A DNA stretch of 64,000 nucleotides from Aureimonas sp. AU22 (GTDB taxonomy: Bacteria > Pseudomonadota > Alphaproteobacteria > Rhizobiales > Rhizobiaceae). The position numbers and the translations under genes are program-made. The number at the start of each line of letters is the position of its first letter. Position 1 is the first letter of the stretch. The stretch spans positions 1 to 64,000 of the forward strand of contig NZ_BBWJ01000017.1 in NCBI RefSeq assembly GCF_001463745.1, written 5' to 3'. This document shows, in pieces, positions 45,555 to 56,673 of the stretch. Below the pieces are notes generated by a model. That model saw only the letters and a list, made by a program, of their open reading frames with translations, was not told the origin of the DNA and searched no databases.

Positions 45555-45870
45555 TGTTTCTTTCCAGGGACCGGGCGACGGTCGGCTCGGTTTCCGTGCG
45601 CGAAATTAACCAACGCCCCCGGCCGCGTCGAGCCCGCCGCGACAGGTTCGCGCAACGCTGCCCGCGCGGAGCGGACGGCGAGCAACAATCGCACTTTGTC
45701 GCAAGCCGTCGTGTCGTCGGCTTGTTGCGAAATGGGCGGTTTCATGGTTGAAGCGCACGAGGCACCTGCACATTAGCGGCATTCGATATTGCGGCCCGCG
45801 CGCCTCGATCCGCTCCCGTGACGGGGCAGCGGACCGTGGGAAGAAAAGCCTGCCACGAGGGAGAGCATTC
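45555..45870. other. Control region between ialB and the cytochrome oxidase operon
   Basis: 316 bases with no credible ORF. It holds an inverted repeat CAAGCCG (45702-45708) and CGGCTTG (45718-45724) with a 9-base loop. Promoters of both the ialB gene and ctaC should lie here, but no -35/-10 pair stands out. Confidence 0.45.
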
Positions 45871-48437
<2,567 letters not shown>

Positions 48438-48455
48438 ACGGCGACCACGAACATC

Positions 48456-48477
48456 GATCCCGGCTCCGGCCGGGATC
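48456..48477 (+). terminator. Stable hairpin after ctaD
   Basis: A perfect 9-bp stem (48456-48464 with 48469-48477) closed by a C(UCCG)G tetraloop, an unusually stable UNCG-type loop, 19 bases after the ctaD stop. No T-run follows. It more likely protects the ctaCD part of the transcript or attenuates readthrough than terminates fully. Confidence 0.45.
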
Positions 48478-48553
48478 ACCCGTCTGAACGATCGGCTGAG
48501 TTTCGCGTCGCCTGAACGAAGGGGATGCGAACGCCGATCGGACCGCGAGAGGC

Positions 48554-49504
48554 ATGACGTTGAGCGCCATCGATTTCCCCGTTGCGAGCGAAGCCCGTCC
48601 CGGCATCAGCCTGGCCGAACCGCGTGACTACTTCGCTCTCCTCAAGCCGCGCGTCATGTCGCTCGTGGTGCTCACCGCCGCGACGGGGCTTCTGGCCGCG
48701 CCCGCGGGCATGAACCCGGTGCTCGGTTTCGTATCGCTTCTCGCGATCGCGCTCGGAGCCGGCGGGTCCGGCGCGCTCAACATGTGGTACGATCGCGACA
48801 TCGACCGCGTGATGACCCGCACGGCCAAGCGGCCCGTGCCTGCGGGCCGCGTCGCGCCGGAAAACGCGTTGGCCTTCGGCCTCGCGCTGTCGATCTTCTC
48901 GGTCATGCTGCTCGGACTTGCGGCCAACTGGTTCGCGGCCGCCTTCCTCGCCTTCACCATCGCCTTCTATGCCGTGTTCTACACGATGTGGCTGAAGCGC
49001 TCGACCGCACAGAACATTGTGATCGGTGGGGCCGCCGGCTCGTTTCCGCCGATGGTGGCCTGGGCGGCCGTCACGGGCGGCGTGTCGTGGGAAGGCTTCG
49101 TCCTCTTCCTCATCATCTTCCTCTGGACGCCGCCGCACTTCTGGGCGCTGGCGCTGTTCAAGATGAAGGACTACGGCGCTGCCGGCATTCCGATGCTGCC
49201 GAACGTGGCCGGCGAGCGTTCCACGCGCCGCCACATCTTCGCCTATTCGCTTGTTCTCGCGCCGATCGGCGTTCTGCCCTACGTCCTCGGGTTCGCCAGC
49301 CCGATTTACGGCGTGGTGTCGGCGCTTCTGGGTCTCAACTTCCTGCGCCTCGCCTACGGCGTCCTGGGCATGGCCGACGCCGACACGGCGATGGTCCCGG
49401 CCAAGAAGCTCTTCGCCTTCTCGATCGTCTACCTCTTCGCGCTGTTCGCATGGCTGCTGGCGGAAGGCGTCCTGAGCCACGGCTGGGGGTTGCATGTCGC
49501 CTGA
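48554..49504 (+). CDS. ctaB: Protoheme IX farnesyltransferase (heme O synthase)
   Basis: A 316-residue UbiA-superfamily membrane enzyme that farnesylates heme b to heme O, a precursor of the heme a of the oxidase. The motif [19 protein letters not shown] and the second Asp region [17 protein letters not shown] are intact, with about 9 transmembrane helices. GAGAGG is only one base before ATG 48554 but well spaced for TTG 48560, so the start could be two codons later. It overlaps the next small gene. Confidence 0.95.
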   Translation: MTLSAIDFPVASEARPGISLAEPRDYFALLKPRVMSLVVLTAATGLLAAPAGMNPVLGFVSLLAIALGAGGSGALNMWYDRDIDRVMTRTAKRPVPAGRVAPENALAFGLALSIFSVMLLGLAANWFAAAFLAFTIAFYAVFYTMWLKRSTAQNIVIGGAAGSFPPMVAWAAVTGGVSWEGFVLFLIIFLWTPPHFWALALFKMKDYGAAGIPMLPNVAGERSTRRHIFAYSLVLAPIGVLPYVLGFASPIYGVVSALLGLNFLRLAYGVLGMADADTAMVPAKKLFAFSIVYLFALFAWLLAEGVLSHGWGLHVA

Positions 49505-49649
49505 ACCCCGTAACGAGACCGTGCAACTGACGGATGCCGAACAGCGCGCCCGCCGCCGGCGGTCGCTCGCCATCGGGCTGTTCCTCGCCGTGCTGGTGGT
49601 GCTGTTCTACGTCGTCAGCCTGTTCCGGATCGGGGGAGGGATCGGATGA
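49494..49649 (+). CDS. Small cytochrome oxidase operon protein (CoxF-like, 51 aa)
   Basis: A 51-residue protein with a charged N-terminus ([12 protein letters not shown]) and one transmembrane helix (about 26-45) running to a glycine-rich end. It starts inside the last codons of ctaB (11-base overlap) and its TGA overlaps the ATG of ctaG. Such a small helix protein (often called CoxF or CtaF) sits in this position in many alphaproteobacterial cox operons; a role in oxidase assembly is presumed, not shown. Confidence 0.75.
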   Translation: MSPEPRNETVQLTDAEQRARRRRSLAIGLFLAVLVVLFYVVSLFRIGGGIG

Positions 49650-50254
49650 CGACCTCGCTTCGCCGCTCGCCCGAAGAAGCGGCTCGCCGCGCCCGCACGA
49701 TCGCGCTCGGTTGCGGTCTCTTCGTGTTCGGCATGGTCGGCGCGGCGTACGCCTCCGTGCCGCTCTACAAGCTGTTCTGCCAGGTCACCGGCTACGGCGG
49801 CACGACGCAGCGCGCCGAAACGGCTTCGACGACGGTCGTGGACCAGCCTGTCACCGTGCGCTTCGACGCCAACGCTTCCGGCCATGTTCCCTGGAGCTTC
49901 CAGCCGGTGGAACGCCAGATCACGCTGAGCCTCGGCGAGACACGGCAGACCGCCTATCGCGTCCGCAACAATTCGGACAAGGCCGTCACCGCGCAAGCGA
50001 CCTTCAACGTCACGCCGCTCACGGCGGGCATCTACTTCAACAAGGTGCAATGCTTCTGCTTCACCGAGCAGACGCTGCAGCCGGGCGAGGAGGTCGACAT
50101 GCCGGTCGTGTTCTTCGTCGATCCGGCGATCCGCGACGACCCGGACCTCAAGGAGGTCCCGACGATCACCCTGTCCTACACGTTCTTCCCCGTGGCGGAG
50201 CCGAAGACGCCCGTCGCCGCGGCGAAGGAAACGGGAACGGCGCAGGGACTGTGA
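49646..50254 (+). CDS. ctaG: Cytochrome c oxidase assembly protein CtaG (Cox11)
   Basis: A 202-residue membrane-anchored copper chaperone that loads CuB into subunit I. One N-terminal transmembrane helix (about 22-42) precedes a periplasmic beta domain with the copper-binding cysteines in VQCFCFTEQTL and the PVVFFVDP strand. The ATG overlaps the stop of the small upstream gene (ATGA). Length and motifs are normal. Confidence 0.95.
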   Translation: MTTSLRRSPEEAARRARTIALGCGLFVFGMVGAAYASVPLYKLFCQVTGYGGTTQRAETASTTVVDQPVTVRFDANASGHVPWSFQPVERQITLSLGETRQTAYRVRNNSDKAVTAQATFNVTPLTAGIYFNKVQCFCFTEQTLQPGEEVDMPVVFFVDPAIRDDPDLKEVPTITLSYTFFPVAEPKTPVAAAKETGTAQGL

Positions 50255-50363
50255 CCAACTCGTCGGGCTGTCGGGGGACGGCGCGGCGGGCGACAACGGG
50301 AATTTGACATCCAGCCGCATAGGCTGCCCAATCCGGGCCGATGCGGGACAAGTGGGACGGACC

Positions 50364-51242
50364 ATGGCCGATACGCATACCAAGCACCACGACTACCACG
50401 TCATCGAGCCCAGCCCCTGGCCGTTCGTCGCCTCCGTCGGCGCGTTCTTCATGCTGTTCGGCGCGGTCGCTCTGTTCCGCCACGTGTCGGGCACGCCGTT
50501 CGTCGTCTTCGGCGTGAACCTTGCGACGCCTTGGATCTTCGCGATCGGCCTCGCCATCGTGCTCTACACCATGTTCGCCTGGTGGTCGGACGCGATCAAG
50601 GAGGGCCAGCAGGGCTTCCACACGCCGGTCGTGTCGATGCACCTGCGCTACGGCATGATCATGTTCATCGCCTCCGAGGTGATGTTCTTCGTGGCCTGGT
50701 TCTGGGCCTTCTTCGATGCGAGCCTCTTCCCGCACGAGGCGGTGCAGGCGGCGCGCGTGCAGGCGCTCGGTGGTCAGTGGCCGCCGGTCGGCATCGCGGT
50801 CATCGACCCGCTGCACCTGCCCCTGTTCAACACGATCACGCTGCTCCTGTCCGGCACCACCGCGACCTGGGCCCACCACGCGATGCTGGAGAACGATCGC
50901 AAGTCGCTGATCACCGGTCTCGCGCTGACGGTCGCGCTCGGCGTGATCTTCTCCTACGTCCAGTTCTACGAATACGCGCACGCGCCTTTCGCCTTCTCCG
51001 GGTCGATCTACGGGGCGACCTTCTTCATGGCGACCGGCTTCCACGGCTTCCACGTCTTCGTCGGCGTGATCTTCCTGGCCGTCTGCCTTTTGCGCGCGAT
51101 CCGCGGTCACTTCACGCCGTCCAAGCACTTCGGCTTCGAGGCGGCGGCTTGGTACTGGCATTTCGTCGACGTGGTCTGGCTCTTCCTGTTCTTCGCCGTC
51201 TACGTCTGGGGCGGTTGGGGCGCGGAGATCCACGCGGGCTGA
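50364..51242 (+). CDS. ctaE: Cytochrome c oxidase subunit III
   Basis: A 292-residue seven-helix subunit III. Conserved elements are HPYHVIEPSPWP-like start (HDYHVIEPSPWP), the acidic WWSDAIKEG loop, MFIASEVMFFVAWFWAFFDASLFP and the C-terminal HFVDVVWLFLFFAVYVWGG. ATG 50364 follows GGGACGGACC and matches the family start; the longer frame does not. It closes the oxidase operon at the terminator 51267-51294. Confidence 0.96.
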   Translation: MADTHTKHHDYHVIEPSPWPFVASVGAFFMLFGAVALFRHVSGTPFVVFGVNLATPWIFAIGLAIVLYTMFAWWSDAIKEGQQGFHTPVVSMHLRYGMIMFIASEVMFFVAWFWAFFDASLFPHEAVQAARVQALGGQWPPVGIAVIDPLHLPLFNTITLLLSGTTATWAHHAMLENDRKSLITGLALTVALGVIFSYVQFYEYAHAPFAFSGSIYGATFFMATGFHGFHVFVGVIFLAVCLLRAIRGHFTPSKHFGFEAAAWYWHFVDVVWLFLFFAVYVWGGWGAEIHAG

Positions 51243-51266
51243 GGCCCGCCGCCGAACTCGAGAACG

Positions 51267-51294
51267 AAAGCGGCCGCGACCCGGCCGCTTTTTT
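51267..51294 (+). terminator. Intrinsic terminator after ctaE
   Basis: A 9-bp stem (51267-51275 with 51283-51291) with a 7-base loop and an uninterrupted run of six T (51289-51294). It lies 25 bases after the ctaE stop and separates the oxidase genes from surf1. Confidence 0.88.
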
Positions 51295-51331
51295 CGTTGA
51301 TGGGCATGGCCCGCGAACACGACGGAACACC

Positions 51332-52120
51332 ATGATCGATGCGCCGGGGACGACAGAGGATCAACCGCCGCGGCCGCTGACACGCGGGCGTATCGTCGCG
51401 ATCATCGTGCTTTGCGTCGTCTCGCTCGGCATCCTCCTGTCGCTCGGCACCTGGCAGGTGGAGCGGCTCTTCTGGAAGCAGGGGCTGATCGCGACGATCG
51501 ACGCGCGCATCCATGCGGCTCCCGTTCCCCTGGCCGAGATTGCGCGCAGACAGGCGGCGGGGGAAGACATCGACTACGTACCCGTCCAGGCGTCGGGCCG
51601 CTTCCTGCATTCGGGCGAGCGCTACTTCCTGGCGACGATGGAGGGGGCGGCAGGCTGGCACGTGCTGACGCCGCTGATTCTTGGCGACGGCTCTGTGGTG
51701 TTCGTCAATCGCGGCTTCGTGCCCTACGAGCGCAAGGACCCCGCGACTCGCGCCGCCGGCAATCCGGGAGGCGAGGTCTCGATCACCGGCCTCGCTCGCG
51801 CGGCACCCACAGCGAAGCCGAACCCGTTCGTTCCCGATAACGACCCGGCGAAGAACGCCTTCTTCTGGCGCAGTGTCCCGGAGATGGCGCAAGGGCTCGA
51901 CTTGCCCGCCGGCAGTCGTCTCCTCCCGTTTCTTGTCGACGCAAGCGGAGGGCAGGTGGGGCCGGATGCGCCGATCGGCGGCACCACGGTTATCGACATT
52001 CCCAACAGCCATCTCGAATACGCGATCACCTGGTTCAGCCTGGCACTCGCGCTTTTCGTGATCTTCGTCCTCTTCCTCGTCCACCTCTGGCGTCGAGGAC
52101 GGGGGGGCCCGCAGGGTTGA
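51332..52120 (+). CDS. SURF1 family oxidase assembly protein
   Basis: A 262-residue SURF1 (Shy1-type) protein that helps insert heme a into subunit I. Transmembrane helices at both ends (about 22-42 and 233-253) flank a periplasmic domain; family motifs are [20 protein letters not shown] and [13 protein letters not shown]. It lies 37 bases beyond the ctaE terminator, so it needs its own promoter or readthrough. The DUF983 gene often found between ctaE and surf1 in Rhizobiales is absent. Confidence 0.93.
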   Translation: MIDAPGTTEDQPPRPLTRGRIVAIIVLCVVSLGILLSLGTWQVERLFWKQGLIATIDARIHAAPVPLAEIARRQAAGEDIDYVPVQASGRFLHSGERYFLATMEGAAGWHVLTPLILGDGSVVFVNRGFVPYERKDPATRAAGNPGGEVSITGLARAAPTAKPNPFVPDNDPAKNAFFWRSVPEMAQGLDLPAGSRLLPFLVDASGGQVGPDAPIGGTTVIDIPNSHLEYAITWFSLALALFVIFVLFLVHLWRRGRGGPQG

Positions 52121-52170
52121 CACGTGGGCCTGCGATCCCTTCATTCCCGCCGAATGCTTCCCCGGAGACG

Positions 52171-53202
52171 ATGTTGACAGCGATCGAGGACAAGCCGCCT
52201 CTCACGATCCGCCTGTGCGAGCCGCGCGGGTTCTGCGCCGGCGTCGATCGCGCGATCCAGATCGTGGTCCTGGCGCTGAAGCGCTATGGCGCGCCGGTCT
52301 ATGTGCGACACGAGATCGTGCACAACAAGTACGTGGTGGACGGTCTGCGGGAGATGGGCGCCGTCTTCGTGAAGGAGCTCGACGCCATCCCCGACGACGG
52401 GCAGCCGGTCGTATTCTCCGCGCACGGCGTGCCGAAGACGGTGCCGGCCGAGGCGAAGCGGCGCGAGCTCCTCTATCTCGATGCGACCTGCCCGCTGGTC
52501 TCGAAGGTCCACAAGCAGGCCATGCGCCACATGCGGCTCGGGCGGCAGGTTCTCTTGATCGGCCATCGCGGCCATCCGGAGGTCATCGGCACGATGGGGC
52601 AGTTGCCGGAGGGCGCCGTGACCCTGGTGGAGACCGAGGAGGAGGTCGCCGCCCTCGAGCCGCTCGATCCCGCGGCGCTTGGCTTCGTCACCCAGACGAC
52701 GCTGTCGGTCGAGGATACGGCCGGCATCATCGAGGCGCTGCAACGCAAGTTCCCGCAGATGCAGGCGCCATCGTCCGAGTCGATCTGCTACGCCACCACC
52801 AACCGCCAGGACGCCGTGAAGGCTTCGGCGGCGGGCGCGGACCTGTTCCTGATCGTGGGCGCGCCGAACTCCTCGAACTCCCGCCGGCTGGTCGAGGTGG
52901 CCGAGCGTGCCGGTGCGCAGCGCGCGCTCCTGGTTCAGGGGAAACAGGACGTGCCGATCGACGCGATCGCGCCGGGCTCGATCATCGGCATGTCGGCAGG
53001 GGCATCAGCGCCCGAAGTCCTGACGGATGAGATCCTCGCCGCCTTGCGTGAGCGCTTCGCCGTGCGCATCGAGTTGGTCCAGACCGCGATCGAGAACGAG
53101 AATTTTCCCGTGATGCGGGCGCTGCGCGACGTTCCCCTGACATCGGCCGACATGGCCTTCGTGAACGGCGACCGGCCGCTGCCGGGCGTGAGGCAGGACT
53201 GA
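52171..53202 (+). CDS. ispH: 4-hydroxy-3-methylbut-2-enyl diphosphate reductase
   Basis: A 343-residue iron-sulfur enzyme giving IPP and DMAPP, the last MEP step. The three cluster cysteines lie in [12 protein letters not shown] (Cys22), [11 protein letters not shown], and the C-terminal region following [11 protein letters not shown] with [14 protein letters not shown] 52171 has GGAG only 3 bases away; TTG 52174 would be better spaced, so the start may be one codon later. thrB follows after one base. Confidence 0.95.
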   Translation: MLTAIEDKPPLTIRLCEPRGFCAGVDRAIQIVVLALKRYGAPVYVRHEIVHNKYVVDGLREMGAVFVKELDAIPDDGQPVVFSAHGVPKTVPAEAKRRELLYLDATCPLVSKVHKQAMRHMRLGRQVLLIGHRGHPEVIGTMGQLPEGAVTLVETEEEVAALEPLDPAALGFVTQTTLSVEDTAGIIEALQRKFPQMQAPSSESICYATTNRQDAVKASAAGADLFLIVGAPNSSNSRRLVEVAERAGAQRALLVQGKQDVPIDAIAPGSIIGMSAGASAPEVLTDEILAALRERFAVRIELVQTAIENENFPVMRALRDVPLTSADMAFVNGDRPLPGVRQD

Positions 53203-53203
53203 C

Positions 53204-54184
53204 ATGGCCGTCTATACCGAAGTCGCCGAGGGCGATCTTTCCGCTTTCCTCGCGCGCTACGACGTCGGTCGTCTGCTCAGCTACAAGGGGATCGCGGAAG
53301 GGGTGGAGAACTCCAATTTCCTGGTTCGCACGGAAGGCGGCACCTTCATTCTGACGCTGTACGAGAAGCGTGTAGACCGGAACGACCTGCCGTTCTTCAT
53401 CGGCCTTCTGAAGCATCTGGCGGCGCGCGGCCTGTCCTGCCCGCTGCCGGTGAAGCCAGTGGAAGGGGCGACGCTCGGCGAGCTCGCGGGGCGTCCGGGC
53501 GCGTTGTTCACGTTCCTCGAAGGCATGTGGACGCGGCGCCCGACGGCCGATCACTGCCGCGACGTCGGCCGTGCGCTGGCGGACCTTCATGCCAAGGCGG
53601 CCGAGTTCGAGCTGACCCGCGCCAACGCGCTTTCCGTCGACGGCTGGCGTCCGCTGTTCGACGGTTGCGGTGCGGGGGCCGACGAGGTGTCGGATGGCCT
53701 TCGCGCCGAGATCGCCGCCGAGCTCGCGTTCCTCGAGGCGCACTGGCCCTCGGACCTGCCGCGTGGCGTCATTCATGCGGACCTCTTCCCCGACAACGTT
53801 TTCTTCCTGTCGGGCGAGCTGTCCGGGCTGATCGATTTCTATTTCGCCTGCAACGACATTCTGGCCTACGACCTGGCGATCTGCCTCTGCGCGTGGTGCT
53901 TCGAACATGATGGCGCCTTCAACATCACCAAGGGGCGGGCGATGATCGAAGGCTACGACGCCGTGCGCCCACTGTCGGAGGCCGAACTCGCGGCCCTGCC
54001 GATCCTGGCGCGAGGCGCTTCGCTGCGCTTCCTGCTGACGCGTCTCTACGACTGGATTCACATCCCGGCGACGTCCTTCGTCACCAAGAAGGATCCGCGT
54101 GAATACCTGCGCAAGAACCGCTTCCATCGCGGCGTCGCCTCGGTGGCGGATTACGGGTTCGAGCGCAGGGGAGGTGCGGCATGA
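53204..54184 (+). CDS. thrB: Homoserine kinase (APH-fold ThrB)
   Basis: A 326-residue aminoglycoside-phosphotransferase-like homoserine kinase of the alphaproteobacterial ThrB type, phosphorylating homoserine before ThrC. Kinase elements: [19 protein letters not shown], the catalytic loop [13 protein letters not shown] and the metal site [10 protein letters not shown]. It is coupled to ispH (1-base gap) and overlaps rnhA by 4 bases. thrC is in the same window but 7 kb away on the other strand. Confidence 0.93.
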   Translation: MAVYTEVAEGDLSAFLARYDVGRLLSYKGIAEGVENSNFLVRTEGGTFILTLYEKRVDRNDLPFFIGLLKHLAARGLSCPLPVKPVEGATLGELAGRPGALFTFLEGMWTRRPTADHCRDVGRALADLHAKAAEFELTRANALSVDGWRPLFDGCGAGADEVSDGLRAEIAAELAFLEAHWPSDLPRGVIHADLFPDNVFFLSGELSGLIDFYFACNDILAYDLAICLCAWCFEHDGAFNITKGRAMIEGYDAVRPLSEAELAALPILARGASLRFLLTRLYDWIHIPATSFVTKKDPREYLRKNRFHRGVASVADYGFERRGGAA

Positions 54185-54648
54185 GCGAGACGACGAAGGT
54201 CGACATCTTCACGGACGGCGCCTGCTCCGGAAACCCCGGTCCCGGCGGCTGGGGCGCCATCCTGCGCTTCGGTGAGACGGAGAAGGAACTGTCCGGCGGC
54301 GAGCAGCTGACGACCAACAACCGCATGGAACTTCTCGCCGCGATCGAGGGGTTGGGCGCGCTCAAGCGCGGTTGCTCGGTGCATCTTCATTCCGACTCGC
54401 AGTACCTGCGCGATGGCATCACCAAGTGGATCCACGGCTGGAAACGCAACGGCTGGCGCACCGCCGACAAGAAGCCGGTGAAGAACGCCGAACTCTGGCA
54501 GCGTCTCGACGCCGAGCGTCAACGGCACGAGGTGACGTTCCACTGGGTGCGCGGCCATGCCGGCCATGCGGAGAACGAGAGGGCCGACGCACTGGCGCGC
54601 GCCGGCATGGAGCCCTTCAAGAAGGCTCGCCGGACCGTGACCGGCTGA
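54181..54648 (+). CDS. rnhA: Ribonuclease HI
   Basis: A 155-residue RNase HI that removes RNA from RNA-DNA hybrids. The four acidic residues are in place: Asp in [17 protein letters not shown], Glu in [12 protein letters not shown], Asp in [11 protein letters not shown] and Asp in [18 protein letters not shown] lies 6 bases before the ATG, which overlaps the thrB stop (ATGA). It ends 3 bases from the convergent peroxiredoxin gene. Confidence 0.96.
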   Translation: MSETTKVDIFTDGACSGNPGPGGWGAILRFGETEKELSGGEQLTTNNRMELLAAIEGLGALKRGCSVHLHSDSQYLRDGITKWIHGWKRNGWRTADKKPVKNAELWQRLDAERQRHEVTFHWVRGHAGHAENERADALARAGMEPFKKARRTVTG

Positions 54649-54651
54649 CCG

Positions 54652-55137
54652 TCAGATCTGCCCGAGGATGGTCTCGGCCGACGACGTGTCCGCCTGTCCG
54701 GGAGACGGCTCGACGTTGAGCTGCCGGACGACCCCGTCCTCGACCAGCATCGAGTAGCGCTTCGAGCGGACGCCCAGTCCTCCGGCCGAAAGGTCCGCGT
54801 CGAGCCCGACGGCTTTCGCGAACTCGCCGTTGCCGTCCGACAGGAAAACGATGCGATCGCCCGCGCCGGTCGACTGCCGCCAAGCCTTCATGACGTGCAC
54901 GTCGTTGACCGCGACCACAGCGATCGTATCGACGCCCTTGGCGCGCAGCGCCTCGTTGTGTTCGAGAAAGCCCGGCAGGTGGTTCATCGAGCATGTCGGC
55001 GTGAAGGCGCCGGGCACCGCGAAGAGCACGACCCGCTTGCCCGAGAAGACGTCCTGCGTCGTCATGACGCTGGGTCCGTCCTCTCCGGGCACGCGGAAGG
55101 AGGCGTCCGGCAGGCGCTCGCCGATGGAAATGGTCAT
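54652..55137 (-). CDS. Peroxiredoxin, Prx5/AhpE-like
   Basis: A 161-residue redoxin of the Prx5 type. The peroxidatic cysteine lies in VPGAFTPTCSMNHLPGF (about residues 42-58); no second conserved cysteine is evident, so a 1-Cys or glutaredoxin-linked mechanism is likely. It would reduce hydroperoxides in the cytoplasm. AAGGG precedes the ATG. It lies downstream, on the same strand, of the DsbD-N-like gene. Confidence 0.92.
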   Translation of the reverse strand: MTISIGERLPDASFRVPGEDGPSVMTTQDVFSGKRVVLFAVPGAFTPTCSMNHLPGFLEHNEALRAKGVDTIAVVAVNDVHVMKAWRQSTGAGDRIVFLSDGNGEFAKAVGLDADLSAGGLGVRSKRYSMLVEDGVVRQLNVEPSPGQADTSSAETILGQI

Positions 55138-55179
55138 GTGGGTATCCCTTGAGCCGCATCCGATGGCGCCCGCCGAGAC

Positions 55180-55968
55180 TCAGCGCGACGCGACCGGTAC
55201 AGCGCGGGATAGTTGGGCGCTCTCGCCGATCGTCAACAGGATATCGATCGATCGCAGCTCCGCCACGGTCGAAGGCCGGGACAGGACGGGCAGGGACAGA
55301 ACAGGTTTGCTGCCCTTTTCGTCGAGGAGGGGCGGGCCGAACGACCATCCGTCGCCGGCCGATACGAAAGCCTCCAGCGAAGTCTCCTCGCGAACCGATG
55401 GCGCATCGATGAGCAGGGCGTCTCCCTTGGCGTTCCATCGCGCCGAGGCGACGGCGAGCGACCCGGCGACGGGAGGGGCGGACGACTGCGCGCGCGCGAC
55501 CAGCGCACGATCGGACAAGCTTTTGGACGGTGCGGCTTCGAGCGACGCCTGCACGGGCACGCAGAGTTCACGGCAGACGCCGAGAAGCGCGCTCAACCGA
55601 AGCACGGGAGACGGGCTGGTCGCATGGGCGTCGATGGCGAACGCGACCGGTTCGTCGTAGCCGACGCTCTGTGCATCGCCCTCCGCAAAGCGGATCGGCA
55701 CGGGTAACGAGACGGCGGGATCGTCCAAGCCGACGCTGGCGGAAAAATTCAGCGCGGGGGCGAGCCCGACCGGCCCCGGGGCGATCCAATAGGTCTTCCA
55801 GCCGGGGTCGAGGTCCACGGCCAGCGCGGCCTGCACGCGGCCCTCCGCGTCCGGAGAAAGCGCCACGAGGCGAAGGGTCACACCCTCCTGTCGATAGGTG
55901 TCCGATGCCGCGATCGCAGGCGAGGACAGGGCCACCAGGACGGTTGCCGCCAACGCGGTCATCCGCAT
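55180..55968 (-). CDS. Stand-alone DsbD N-terminal-like (nDsbD) periplasmic protein
   Basis: A 262-residue exported protein with signal peptide (MRMTALAATVLVALSSPAIA) and a domain like the N-terminal thiol-transfer domain of DsbD/ScsB: WKTYWIAPGPVGLAP near 50-65 and the cysteine pair in LLGVCRELCVPVQ. The membrane and thioredoxin domains of full DsbD are missing, so it would depend on a separate partner. Similar stand-alone proteins occur beside yqgE in Rhizobiales. ATG 55968 is chosen for the signal peptide; ATG 56022 is possible. Confidence 0.78.
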   Translation of the reverse strand: MRMTALAATVLVALSSPAIAASDTYRQEGVTLRLVALSPDAEGRVQAALAVDLDPGWKTYWIAPGPVGLAPALNFSASVGLDDPAVSLPVPIRFAEGDAQSVGYDEPVAFAIDAHATSPSPVLRLSALLGVCRELCVPVQASLEAAPSKSLSDRALVARAQSSAPPVAGSLAVASARWNAKGDALLIDAPSVREETSLEAFVSAGDGWSFGPPLLDEKGSKPVLSLPVLSRPSTVAELRSIDILLTIGESAQLSRAVPVASR

Positions 55969-56037
55969 TGCAAGACAGCCAAATCCTTCGACGCCGCCCC
56001 ACGTGCAAATCCGCTGTGACATGTCTATCTTCCCCTC

Positions 56038-56649
56038 ATGGACCTGAAAAACATGCGTAGCCGATCCGACGACGACACGCCCTCGCTGGAAGGGCAATTC
56101 CTGATCGCGATGCCGGGCATGCACGATGAGCGCTTTGCCCGCAGCGTGGTCTACGTGTGCGCCCATTCCCCCAACGGGGCCATGGGGTTCATCATCAACA
56201 AGGGCCAGCCCCTGACCTTCGCCACGCTTCTGAAGCAACTCGAGATCGTCGACGACGCCGACGAGATCCGCCTTCCGCAGAAGGGCCGGGAGGTCTCGGT
56301 GTGCAACGGCGGTCCGGTCGAGCAGGGGCGTGGCTTCGTTCTTCATTCCGACGATTACGATTCGGAATCCACCGTCGAGGTGGACGACGGCATTTCGCTC
56401 ACGCCCACCCTCGACATTCTCAAGGCGATGTCGCGGGGCGAGGGGCCGTCGAGTGCGATCATGGTTCTCGGCTATGCCGGTTGGAGCGCGGGTCAGCTCG
56501 AGTCCGAGATCGCCGCGAACGGGTGGCTGACCTGCGCGGCCGATCTCGACATCGTTTTTGCCAACGAGCTGGAGCCGAAGTATTCGCGCGCCCTGGCGAT
56601 CCTGGGCGTCGACCCCGCATTCCTGGCGGCGGAGGCGGGCCACGCCTGA
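56038..56649 (+). CDS. YqgE/AlgH family protein (DUF179)
   Basis: A 203-residue DUF179 protein: LEGQFLIAMPGMHDERFARSVVYVCAHSPNGAMGFIIN at about 17-55, YNGGP-like VCNGGPVEQGRGFVLHS, and GYAGWSAGQLESEIAANGWL. The family has been linked to alginate regulation and to anti-sigma function in a few species, but its general role is unsettled. It is divergent from the DsbD-N-like gene and converges on the EAL gene. Confidence 0.93.
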   Translation: MDLKNMRSRSDDDTPSLEGQFLIAMPGMHDERFARSVVYVCAHSPNGAMGFIINKGQPLTFATLLKQLEIVDDADEIRLPQKGREVSVCNGGPVEQGRGFVLHSDDYDSESTVEVDDGISLTPTLDILKAMSRGEGPSSAIMVLGYAGWSAGQLESEIAANGWLTCAADLDIVFANELEPKYSRALAILGVDPAFLAAEAGHA

Positions 56650-56673
56650 TCGGTCAGGCGGCGGGGGCCTTCC

